From contig JACKFA010000003.1 of the NCBI GenBank assembly GCA_020632715.1, positions 372,001 to 436,000 of the forward strand: a stretch of DNA of 64,000 bases. Reading direction: 5' to 3'. Positions 54,748-62,911 of this stretch are shown piece by piece. The position numbers and the translations under genes are program-made. Every line of letters begins with the position of its first letter. The first letter of the stretch is position 1. The notes beneath the pieces are model-generated. The model made no database searches. It saw only the letters and a program-made list of their open reading frames with translations, and had not been told where the DNA came from. The stretch comes from Deltaproteobacteria bacterium. GTDB taxonomy: Bacteria; Myxococcota_A; UBA9042; PHBI01.

Positions 54748-56129
54748 GGCGCCCCGACGGTGACGTCGACGTGGCCTGGCGCCGGCGTCGCGTCCTGGCT
54801 CAGGACGACGGCGGTCACGACGCCCGCCACCACGACGCCGCCGACGATCGCCCACGGCCACCACTGCTCGTACCAGGCCGCCGGCTCCTCCGCGAGGTCG
54901 AGCCGGAGGAGCGTGCGCTTCCCGTCGAAGACGTAGGTCTCCTGGTAGAGCGGGACGTAGCCGTCGGCCCGCATCGTGACGCCGAGCTTCCCCGCGCGGA
55001 CCTCGCGCAGCACGGTCTCGCGGGGGTAGGGCCGGGGGGCCGCGTCGCCCACGACGAGCTCGCCCTCGGGCACGTTGGCCTTCACCTCGATCTCGCCTGT
55101 GCCCGCGACCGGCCGCCCGAGGAGCGACCACGTCGCGACCCGCAGCGCCCCCGCGAGATCGGCCTCCGTGCCGCGCAGCGACTCGCTCGCGCGGTGGGCG
55201 ACGGCCGCCTCCTCGACGTCCATGAGCTTGAGCGTGACGACGAAGCTGTCGCCGAGCTTCCCGACGCTCCCGCCGACGAGGTAGTCGACGCCGAGCGCCC
55301 CGCCGAGGCGCGCGAGGCACTCGGTGTCGTCCGCGCAGTCGAGCGCGTGCTTGTCGGCCTCATAGCGGAGCATCGTCGCGATCTCGTCGCGGCTGATCAC
55401 GCGGAGCCCGTCGAAGCGACGCAGCTCGAGCGACAGGAGCTGCGTCAGGCTCTGCGCGACGCCCGGCGCGACGCCGCCGTGGGGGACGAGGTCGACGACC
55501 GCGGCCTGGACGCCGCCGGGCGCCAACGGGAGCGCGAACGGCGGCGCGGCGTCGGCCACGCCGAGCAGGCGGTCCGCGGCCTCCCCGACGCGCTTCTCGA
55601 GCTCTCCGAGCGACTCGGCGTCCGCGGCCTCGACCCGCTCGACCACGGCGCGCCGCGGATCGGCGAGCTCGAGCGTCACGACCCAGCTCGCGCCGAGGTG
55701 GCCGACGCGCCCGGAGATCACGCGGTCGGCGTCGATGGCGGCCTCGATCCGCGCGAGGCAGTCGCGGTCGTCGCCGCAGGCGCCCACCGCGTCCTGGTCC
55801 TGCGCGTGCGCGAGCATCACCTTCACCTCGCTCTCGCCGAGCACGGTGAAGCCCGGGCGCTCGCCGAGGTGGAGGAGGAGCGCCTCGGTCAGCCGCGCGC
55901 GCGCCGCGGCGTCGGTCTCCTCCCCCGCGAGGTCGTAGACGATGACGCGGCGGGGGGCGTCGCGCTCGGCGACCGGCGGCGGGGAGGCGGCCGCGCGAGC
56001 CGGCGCGCCCGCGCTCGAGCCGAGGGCGAGGCCGGCCGCGACGAGCGCGATGGCGACAGGGCGGGCGCGGTGTCCAGGGCGGCGCGACAAGGGGATCTGC
56101 TCGTTCGGGGTACCGGGGGAGTCTACCAA
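54744..56129 (-). CDS. exported protein with two CsgG/TolB-N-like domains and C-terminal membrane helix
   Basis: 461 aa from TTG 56129 (GGGGAG upstream); a TTG at 56090 is an alternative. After a signal peptide, two homologous halves (about 65-205 and 225-355) share the pattern 'L..GRPGFTVLGESEV / RFDGLRVISRDEI' and 'LA(R)IEAAIDADRVISGRVGHLG / ARLGGALGVDYLVGGSVGKLG', as in periplasmic lipoproteins that read peptidoglycan or carry beta-lactamase-like sensing. A PEGA-type domain (about 365-425) and a C-terminal helix follow. Middle gene of the kinase operon. Function not established. Confidence 0.8.
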   Translation of the reverse strand: MVDSPGTPNEQIPLSRRPGHRARPVAIALVAAGLALGSSAGAPARAAASPPPVAERDAPRRVIVYDLAGEETDAAARARLTEALLLHLGERPGFTVLGESEVKVMLAHAQDQDAVGACGDDRDCLARIEAAIDADRVISGRVGHLGASWVVTLELADPRRAVVERVEAADAESLGELEKRVGEAADRLLGVADAAPPFALPLAPGGVQAAVVDLVPHGGVAPGVAQSLTQLLSLELRRFDGLRVISRDEIATMLRYEADKHALDCADDTECLARLGGALGVDYLVGGSVGKLGDSFVVTLKLMDVEEAAVAHRASESLRGTEADLAGALRVATWSLLGRPVAGTGEIEVKANVPEGELVVGDAAPRPYPRETVLREVRAGKLGVTMRADGYVPLYQETYVFDGKRTLLRLDLAEEPAAWYEQWWPWAIVGGVVVAGVVTAVVLSQDATPAPGHVDVTVGAP

Positions 56130-56162
56130 CGCGGCTCTCCCCGCGCCATCGCGCCTCGCGCC

Positions 56163-56978
56163 CTACTTGCCGAGGCGCCGCACGATGACGCTCCGCGCGA
56201 AGTCGAGCTTCGGCGCCGGCGCGACGCACGCCTCGCCCGGCGCGGGCGCCGCGGCGACCGCCTCGACGAGCGACGCCGTCGGGAACGCCGTGTTGTCGAA
56301 CGCCGCCACGATCCACTCGCAGCGCGACCCGACCGTGACCTCGCCGCCGAGCACGAGCTCGCCGCCCGACGCGCTCACGAGCGCCGCGCCACCGCCCTCC
56401 TCGTAGACCGGCGTCGCGAGGCCGTTCTCGTCGACGCGCACGACCGCGGCGTAGCCGGGGCCGTCGGTGACGACCCCGATGGTCACGACGTCGCCGGGGC
56501 TCGCCCCGTCCGTGAGGGCCTTCGTGCCGCCGTCGCCGCGCATGGTCAGCGTGATCTGGTCGCCGCCGGCGCCCATCCCGGCCTGGAGGCCGCCGCCGCC
56601 CGACGGGCCCTCCGACGGCTTCGACAACAGGAGCGCCGCGCCGACGCCCGCCACGACGACGGCCGCGAGGGCGACGAGCCACGTGCGCGAGGCGGCGGGG
56701 CGGGTCGAACGAGCCTGCCGGGCGGCCGCGAGCGAGCTCACCTTGTTCTCGCCGTCCGCGTCCGCGAGGAGGGCGACCGCCTCGGCGAGGATCGGATCGG
56801 CGGCCATGATCGCGCGCGCCCGCGCCGACTCGGCCGGCGTCGTGAGCCCGTCGAGGTGGCGCGCGACGAGCTCGACCGCGGCCATGTCCTCGCCGTCCGC
56901 GACGGCCTGCATGCGCGCGTGGCGCGTCTTGAGCAGCGTCTCGACGGTCTCGGTGTCGATGTGGGGCTCTGATGGCAT
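56163..56978 (-). CDS. membrane protein with anti-sigma-like N-terminus
   Basis: 271 aa from ATG 56978. The cytosolic N-terminus (about 1-95) has helical Asp/Glu-rich character (VETLLKTRHARMQAV, ELVARHLDGLTTP, AIMAADPILAEAVALLADADGE) resembling an anti-sigma or putative zinc-finger domain, but the ZAS Cys/His pattern is absent. One transmembrane helix (about 98-117) is followed by a beta-rich periplasmic domain. No sigma factor gene is adjacent. First gene of the unit leading to the kinase. Confidence 0.72.
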   Translation of the reverse strand: MPSEPHIDTETVETLLKTRHARMQAVADGEDMAAVELVARHLDGLTTPAESARARAIMAADPILAEAVALLADADGENKVSSLAAARQARSTRPAASRTWLVALAAVVVAGVGAALLLSKPSEGPSGGGGLQAGMGAGGDQITLTMRGDGGTKALTDGASPGDVVTIGVVTDGPGYAAVVRVDENGLATPVYEEGGGAALVSASGGELVLGGEVTVGSRCEWIVAAFDNTAFPTASLVEAVAAAPAPGEACVAPAPKLDFARSVIVRRLGK

Positions 56979-57114
56979 GGCGGTCGGTCCTCCAACGGCG
57001 AGCAAGGCGCTCGGTGGTTGAGACCCGGGCCTCCCGGGAGGTAAACCACGGCGACGCATTTTTCGACAAGTGCCCGCGCGTCGCCTCGCGCGCGCCGGAA
57101 AGAGGAGCCGACCG

Positions 57115-58473
57115 ATGACGACCCCCGCCCCCGCGACCCGCCTCTCGCTGAAGCTCCTGCCGGAAGGGGGCCCCGAGCCCGCCGGCGCCCGCGTGAGCGC
57201 GAAGGGGGGGCTCGCCGTGGGCGCGCGCTTCGGTGACGACGGCGCGCACGTCGAGCTGCGCCTCGCGTCGCGCCCCGTGGCCGAGCTCCGCTGGCTCGTC
57301 GACGGCGCGCTCAAGAAGCTCCGCGGCGCGTTCGGCCTCGACTCGGCGGCGCTCGAGGTCGACGCCGGGGTCGACGGGGCCGTCGCCGACGCGATCGCGC
57401 TCGATCTCCTGCAGGCGCACGGCGGGCGCGTCAGCCACGGGCGCGGCGAGGCCATCGATCGGCTCGCGGCGAGCGAGACCCTCTTCAAGCGCTGGGTCGA
57501 CGAGGACGCCGCGACGCGCACGAGCACCGCGATCGCCCGCGACGTCTCGGCCTGGGTGGCGGCCAACCGCGGCGATCACCCCGTCGCCGTCGAGATCCTC
57601 GACCACGACGCCTGCAAGGAGGAGGGGCTCCGCCTCCTCTGCGCGGTCGGCGGCGCGAGCCTCGTGTCGCCGCCGACGCTCGTGACGGCGACCTACCGCC
57701 CCGAGGGGAGCACGCGCGCCCCGCTGATGCTGCTCGGGAAGGGGATCACCTTCGACTCGGGCGGGATCAACGTGAAGCCCTACGAGTCCTACGTCTCGAT
57801 GATGAAGAACGACATGGCGGGCGCCGCGCTCGCGTGGGCGCTCTTCCAGCACCTCGTCGCGTCGCGCTTCCCGTGGCCGCTCGTGTGCGTGATCCCGACC
57901 TGCGAGAACCCGATCGGCGAGGGCGCGATGCGCCCGGGCGCGCTCGTGAAGAGCTACCGCGGGCTCACCGTGCGCATCGACCACACCGACGCCGAGGGGC
58001 GCCTCGTCCTCGCCGACGGCCTCGCCTGGGCGGGCGACCGCCACCAGCCCGAGCGCGTGATCTCGTTCGCGACGCTCACGACCGCCGCCCTCATCGCCTA
58101 CGGCCCCTACGCGACCCCCGTCCACTTCGCGCCGCCCGCGCTCGAGGCCGCGCTCACCCGCGCCAGCGCCCGCACCGGCGAGGATCTGCACTTCTTCCCC
58201 GAGCGGATCTGGCACCTCGAGGCCAACCGCGACGAGGAGGCCGACGTGAAGAACACGGCGCGCCTCCCGGGGCACGCCTCGCGCGGCGCCGGCTCGCGGA
58301 ACGCCGGCCACTTCCTCCTCCACTTCACCGATCGCCCGCTGACCCACCTCGACATCTTCGCGTCGACGTGGAACTGGGCCGGCGACGCGCCCGCGGCGGG
58401 TACGGGCGCCACCGGCGCGCCGCTCCGCACGCTCGTCCACGGGCTCGAGGGGTTCGCGGCCGACAACCGGTGA
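57115..58473 (+). CDS. M17 leucyl aminopeptidase family protein
   Basis: 452 aa. Cytoplasmic di-zinc aminopeptidase. The catalytic blocks are GKGITFDSGGINVKP (Lys209, Asp214), MMKNDMAGAA (Asp), and DHTDAEGRLVLADGL (Asp-Ala-Glu-Gly-Arg) with the usual C-terminal order. ATG 57115 has AAAGAGGAG upstream, so the longer frame is excluded. Convergent with the NDP-sugar gene. Confidence 0.93.
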   Translation: MTTPAPATRLSLKLLPEGGPEPAGARVSAKGGLAVGARFGDDGAHVELRLASRPVAELRWLVDGALKKLRGAFGLDSAALEVDAGVDGAVADAIALDLLQAHGGRVSHGRGEAIDRLAASETLFKRWVDEDAATRTSTAIARDVSAWVAANRGDHPVAVEILDHDACKEEGLRLLCAVGGASLVSPPTLVTATYRPEGSTRAPLMLLGKGITFDSGGINVKPYESYVSMMKNDMAGAALAWALFQHLVASRFPWPLVCVIPTCENPIGEGAMRPGALVKSYRGLTVRIDHTDAEGRLVLADGLAWAGDRHQPERVISFATLTTAALIAYGPYATPVHFAPPALEAALTRASARTGEDLHFFPERIWHLEANRDEEADVKNTARLPGHASRGAGSRNAGHFLLHFTDRPLTHLDIFASTWNWAGDAPAAGTGATGAPLRTLVHGLEGFAADNR

Positions 58474-58480
58474 GCGTGTT

Positions 58481-58495
58481 GTGAACGCCGTTCAC
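58481..58495. repeat. GTGAACGCCGTTCAC palindrome at a convergent junction
   Basis: 15-bp palindrome, 7-bp arms, one central base, 7 bp after the aminopeptidase stop. Two more copies lie at 61852 and 61890. Confidence 0.6.
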
Positions 58496-58518
58496 GCGCG
58501 GTGAGCCGCGCGGTCGGC

Positions 58519-59484
58519 TCAGCCGTTCTTCATCGTTGCGCGGTGGAGCTCGCCCGAGCGCAGGAGCTCCTCGAAGTAGGCGATGGTCTTCACGAGGCCG
58601 TCGCCGAGCTTCACCTGCGGCTCCCAGCCGAGGTGCTCCTTCGCCCGCGAGATGTCGGGCTGGCGGCGCGTCGGGTCGTCCTGCGGGAGCGGCCGCGTGA
58701 CGAGGCGGCTCCGCGACCCCGTGAGCGCGATGACCTGCTCGGCGAGCTCGCGGATCGTGAACTCGTCGGGGTTCCCGAGGTTCACCGGGCCGACGGTCGC
58801 GATCTGCTGCATCATCTTCACGAGGCCGTCGACGAGGTCGTCGACGTAGCAGAACGAGCGCGACTGCGAGCCGTCGCCGTAGATCGTGATGTCCTTCCCC
58901 TCGAGGGCCTGCACGATGAAGTTCGACACGACGCGCCCGTCGTCGGCGAGCATGCGCGGCCCGTAGGTGTTGAAGATGCGGACGACGCGGATGTCGACGC
59001 CGTTCTGCCGGTGGTAGTCGAAGCAGAGCGTCTCGGCGACGCGCTTCCCCTCGTCGTAGCAGGCGCGCGGCCCGATGGGGTTCACGTGGCCCCAGTACGT
59101 CTCCCGCTGCGGGTGCTCGGTCGGGTCGCCGTAGACCTCGCTCGTCGACGCCTGCAGCACGCGCGCCCGAACCCGCTTCGCGAGGCCGAGCATGTGGATC
59201 GTGCCGAGGACCGAGGTCTTCACGGTCTTGACGGGGTTGTACTGGTAGTGCACCGGCGACGCCGGGCACGCCATGTTGAAGATCCGGTCGACCTCGAGCA
59301 GGAGCGGCTCCGTCACGTCGTGGCGGATGAGCTCGAAGTCGCGGTGGTCGAGCAGGTGCTCGAGGTTCTTCTTCCGGCCCGTGAAGAAGTTGTCGACGCA
59401 GATGACCTCGTGGCCGTCGGCGAGGAGCCGCTCGCACAGAAACGATCCGATGAAGCCGGCGCCCCCGGTGACCAACGCGCGCAT
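58519..59484 (-). CDS. UDP-glucuronate decarboxylase (UDP-xylose synthase)
   Basis: 321 aa extended SDR. NAD-binding TGGAGFIG (7-14), NMACPASPVHYQYNP (typical of this enzyme), the catalytic Ser region ASTSEVYGDP, YDEGKR (Tyr-Lys), and the NTYGPRMLADDGRVVSNF and GSQSRSFCYVDDLVDG blocks identify it. Converts UDP-GlcA to UDP-Xyl. ATG 59484 has GGGAGGAG upstream. Could supply sugars for the polysaccharide locus at 17-23 kb. Confidence 0.95.
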   Translation of the reverse strand: MRALVTGGAGFIGSFLCERLLADGHEVICVDNFFTGRKKNLEHLLDHRDFELIRHDVTEPLLLEVDRIFNMACPASPVHYQYNPVKTVKTSVLGTIHMLGLAKRVRARVLQASTSEVYGDPTEHPQRETYWGHVNPIGPRACYDEGKRVAETLCFDYHRQNGVDIRVVRIFNTYGPRMLADDGRVVSNFIVQALEGKDITIYGDGSQSRSFCYVDDLVDGLVKMMQQIATVGPVNLGNPDEFTIRELAEQVIALTGSRSRLVTRPLPQDDPTRRQPDISRAKEHLGWEPQVKLGDGLVKTIAYFEELLRSGELHRATMKNG

Positions 59485-59607
59485 GAGTCCGCTCCTCCCG
59501 ATGCCTTCGGCCAGGCGCGGGCCGTCGCGGCCGGGCCGAGGCCGCGCGGAGCATAGCGCGTCGCCCGCGGGCATGAAACCGGCGCGTTCGCCGACGCGGG
59601 GCGGCCC

Positions 59608-59636
59608 TTGGAAAAGGACCCCCGAGGTCCTACATT
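59608..59636 (+). promoter_or_regulatory. promoter with operator-like inverted repeat in its spacer
   Basis: TTGGAA (59608-59613), 17-bp spacer, TACATT (59631-59636). GGACC-CCCGA-GGTCC (59616-59630) fills the spacer, so a repressor could sit between the two elements. It lies 63 bp before the M3 peptidase ATG. Confidence 0.4.
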
Positions 59637-59698
59637 CCGGCGACCGGCTCGCGCCGCCCCTTGCCAGCGGCGCCGACGCCAGAGGAGGTCAGGTCCCG

Positions 59699-61808
59699 AT
59701 GACGACGACGACGACGACGACCCCGGACCACGCCGACGCGAACCCGCTCCTCGCCTGGGGCACGCTCCCGGCGTTCGACGCGATCGAGGTCGCGCACGTG
59801 GCCCCGGCCCTCGAGCGCACGCTCGCCTGGTCGCGCGACGAGCTCGCCGACATCGAGGCCCACGCCGCGAGCCTCCCGGCCGAGGCGCTGGTCGCCCGCC
59901 TCGAGCGCCTCGAGGACCGCCTCGGCTGGACCTGGGGCCTCGTGAACCACCTGAACTCGGTGCGCACCTCCGATCCGCTCCGGCAGGCCATCGAGGCCGC
60001 GCAGCCCGACGTCGTCACGTTCCAGTCGCGCCTCGCGCAGAGCCGCCCCGTCTACCTCGCGCTGAAGGCCGCCACCGAGGCGCCCGGCTTCGACGCCCTC
60101 CCGCCCGCCGTGCAGCGCGTCGCGACGCTCAACGTCCGGGGCGCCGAGCACAGCGGCGTCGGGCTCGAGGGGGAGGCGCTCGAGCGCTTCAACGCGAACC
60201 GGCAGGAGCTCGCGCGCCTCTCGCTCGCCTTCGGGAACCACGTGCTCGACGCGACCAAGGCCTTTGGGCTCACGCTCCGAGACAAGGCCGACGTGGCCGG
60301 CCTCCCGGCGAGCCTCCTCGGGCTCGCGAGCGCCGCGGCGCGCGCGGCCGGCGAGGCCGACGCGACGCCGGCCGACGGCCCGTGGCGCGTGACGCTCGAC
60401 TACCCGAGCTTCGTGCCGTTCATGGAGCACAGCGAGCGGCGCGACCTCCGCGAGCAGCTCTACCGGGCGCACGTCACGCGGGCGAGCGCGCCGCCGTACG
60501 ACAACGGCCCGCTCGTCGAGCGGATCCTCGAGCTCCGCGCCGACCAGGCGAAGATCCTCGGCTTCCCGTCGTTCGCGGCGCTCTCCATCGACGCCAAGAT
60601 GGCGCCCGGATCGAGGCCGTCCACGCGCTGCTCGAGGACCTGCGCGCCGCCTCGTACCCGGCGGCGGTCGCCGAGCTCGACGAGCTGCGGGCGTTCGCGC
60701 GCGAGGCGGGCGAGGAGGCGCCGCTCGAGCTCTGGGACATGAGCTACTGGGCGCGCCGCCTGCGCGAGGCGCGCTTCGCCTACAGCGACGAGGCGCTCCG
60801 CCCCTACTTCCCGCTCCCGGCCGTGCTCGACGGGCTCTTCGGCCTCGCGACGCGGATCTTCGGCGTGACCGTCGAGGCGAGCGACGACGTGCCCGCCTGG
60901 CACGACGACGTGCGCTCGTTCCTCGTCCGCGGCGAGGACGGGGCCCCGTGGCCCGCTTCTACCTGGATCCCTACAGCCGCCCGGCCGACAAGCGAGGCGG
61001 CGCCTGGATGAACGAGTGCGTCGGTCGCAGCGCGCTCCTCGCGGGCCCAGGCGAGGCGGCGCGGAACCCGGTCGCCTACCTCGTGTGCAACCAGTCGCCG
61101 CCGATCGACGGCGCGCCGTCGCTCATGACCTTCAACGAGGTGTCGACGCTCTTCCACGAGTTCGGCCACGGGCTCCAGCACATGCTGACGCGGGTCGATC
61201 ACGGTGGCGTCGCCGGCATCAACGGCGTCGAGTGGGACGCGGTCGAGCTCCCGAGCCAGTTCATGGAGAACTGGCTCCGCCACAAGCCGACGCTGTGGTC
61301 GTTCGCGCGCCACTTCCAGACCGGCGAGAAGCTCCCGGAGGCGACGGTCGACCGCGTGCTCGACGCGCAGAAGTTCCGCGCGGGCACGGGCTTCATGCGG
61401 CAGCTCTACTTCGCGAGCCTCGACCTCGCGCTGCACGGGCTCTCCGAGGTCACGCCGGAGGCCGTCGAGCGCGTCCGCGAGGACATCGTCGCGCGCTACA
61501 CGATCGTCCCGCCGCTCCCGGAGGACCGCTTCCTCTGCCAGTTCGGGCACCTCTTCGCGGGCGGCTACGCGGCCGGCTACTACAGCTACAAGTGGGCCGA
61601 GGTGCTCTCGGCCGACGCCTTCGGCGCCTTCGAGGAGGCCGGGCTCGACGACGACGCCGCGATGCGCGAGGTCGGGACGCGCTTCCGCGACACCGTGCTC
61701 GGGCTCGGCGGGAGCGTCGAGCCGATGGAGGTCTTCCGGCGCTTCCGTGGGCGCGAGCCCGAGACGGAGGCGCTCCTGCGGCACAACGGCCTCCTGCCGG
61801 CGGCTTGA
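59699..61808 (+). CDS. M3 family oligopeptidase (PrlC/OpdA-like), two apparent frameshifts
   Basis: Cytoplasmic metallopeptidase. Zinc site HEFGH in STLFHEFGHGLQHML, with the LPSQFMENW block and the usual C-terminus. Coding switches frame twice: 59699 to about 60607 (NPLLAWGTLPAF ... LSIDAKMAP), then about 60608 to 60945 (IEAVHALLEDLRAA ... ASDDVPAWHDDVR), then about 60948 to 61808 (VARFYLDPYSRP ... ). Each break lies at a C/G run (60605-60609; 60940-60947) and is healed by one added base. The total length (about 700 aa) is normal, so the gene is probably intact in the organism. Open fragments are 59699-60742 and 60948-61808. Confidence 0.88.
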
Positions 61809-61851
61809 ACGCGCACGAACGGGGTCAGGTGACGACTCCAGCGCCGTGTGC

Positions 61852-61866
61852 GTGAACGTCGTTCAC
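61852..61866. repeat. GTGAACGTCGTTCAC palindrome
   Basis: Second copy, 44 bp after the M3 stop, in the convergent gap. Confidence 0.6.
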
Positions 61867-61889
61867 GCGGCGCTCGGCGGACCCGCGCT

Positions 61890-61904
61890 GTGAACGTTGT
61901 TCAC
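61890..61904. repeat. GTGAACGTTGTTCAC palindrome overlapping a stop codon
   Basis: Third copy, 38 bp from the second, imperfect at one position. The stop codon of the minus-strand gene lies inside it. Confidence 0.55.
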
Positions 61905-62911
61905 TTTTGCTTGGCGCGGCGGCACGCCCACGGCGCGCGCCAGTCGTACGTGAGGTCCGCGAGCCGGACCACGAAGAGGCCGTCGCGGCTCGCCGCGCGG
62001 ACGCCCTCGAGCTCGATCCGCGCGAGCTCGTCGGTGCGCTCGACGACCCGGATCCACGCGGCGGAGGCGGTGCACGCGACGACGGGCCCGCGGGGCGACA
62101 GGCGGAGCGGGAGCGCCTCGTTGGCCGGCGCGAAACCACCGGGCGAGGGACCGCGCTCGGCGGCCGGCGGCGTGTCCGCGAGCTGGCTCGCGTCCTCGCG
62201 GGCGATGAAGAGCGGGTCGGACTCGGGCCCCGCGAGGATCTCCACCACGATCGCCTGCGCGCCGCGCCGCGCCGGCTCGTCGAGAGCGCCCTTCACGTAG
62301 CCGGCGACGGTGCCGATGAGCCGACAGCCGCCTGCGTCCGCGAAGAGGCGGATCGCCGGGAGCGGCGTCGGGGTCACCGAGCGGTCCGTCGGCCGGTCGG
62401 ACTGGGGGCGCCGGAGGATCCGGTCGTAGAAGAACGCGATGGCGGCGGCGGCCTCGGTCCCGTCGCAGGCGCCGGCCTCCCGACACGTCGCGAGGGACGC
62501 GACCGCCGCCCGGTGGTGGTCCTCGATGGCGAGCCCGAGCTGTCCGCGCGAGGGCCGCGACGCCTCGTCGGGCGCGAGGTGCTCGTCCGCGATCCGGAGC
62601 TCCCGCGCGGCGACCTCGAGCTCGGCCTCGGCGAGCTCGACCCAGACGTCGCGCTTCGCGGGGAGCGGGGTGTGGGTGATCGCCTCCGAGTACGCGGCGC
62701 GCATCCTCTCGTAGGTGAGCCTGCGCTCGGTCTCCGAGTGCGCGTCGCCGGTGGTCCCGTCGGCGGCGGTCGGGATCGGCGCCGCGAGGAGCGCTGCGCG
62801 CTCGCCACGCGCGACGGCGAGCGGCACCTCGCCTGGCTCGGCCGCGACCGCCGCGGCCCCTGCGAACGACGCGACGAACGCCGCGAGCACGACGGCGGCG
62901 TGGCGGGTCAC
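61901..62911 (-). CDS. periplasmic protein of unknown function (paralogue of next gene)
   Basis: 336 aa from the GTG of a GTGA overlap. A signal peptide (about 1-24) is followed by a helical region (about 65-160) and a beta-rich C-terminal domain. The end (LPLRLSPRGPVVACTASAAWIRVVERTDELARIELEGV ... FVVRLADL) closely resembles the C-terminus of the neighbour encoded upstream. No family recognised. Confidence 0.75.
   Translation of the reverse strand: MTRHAAVVLAAFVASFAGAAAVAAEPGEVPLAVARGERAALLAAPIPTAADGTTGDAHSETERRLTYERMRAAYSEAITHTPLPAKRDVWVELAEAELEVAARELRIADEHLAPDEASRPSRGQLGLAIEDHHRAAVASLATCREAGACDGTEAAAAIAFFYDRILRRPQSDRPTDRSVTPTPLPAIRLFADAGGCRLIGTVAGYVKGALDEPARRGAQAIVVEILAGPESDPLFIAREDASQLADTPPAAERGPSPGGFAPANEALPLRLSPRGPVVACTASAAWIRVVERTDELARIELEGVRAASRDGLFVVRLADLTYDWRAPWACRRAKQK

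Noticed and set aside
55360..58440. 1026-codon minus-strand open frame
   Set aside because: Shadow spanning three real genes on both strands; no recognisable domain.
58481..58495. LexA/SOS box
   Set aside because: The arms GAAC/GTTC are spaced by three bases rather than four and the site is after a stop codon, not at a promoter.
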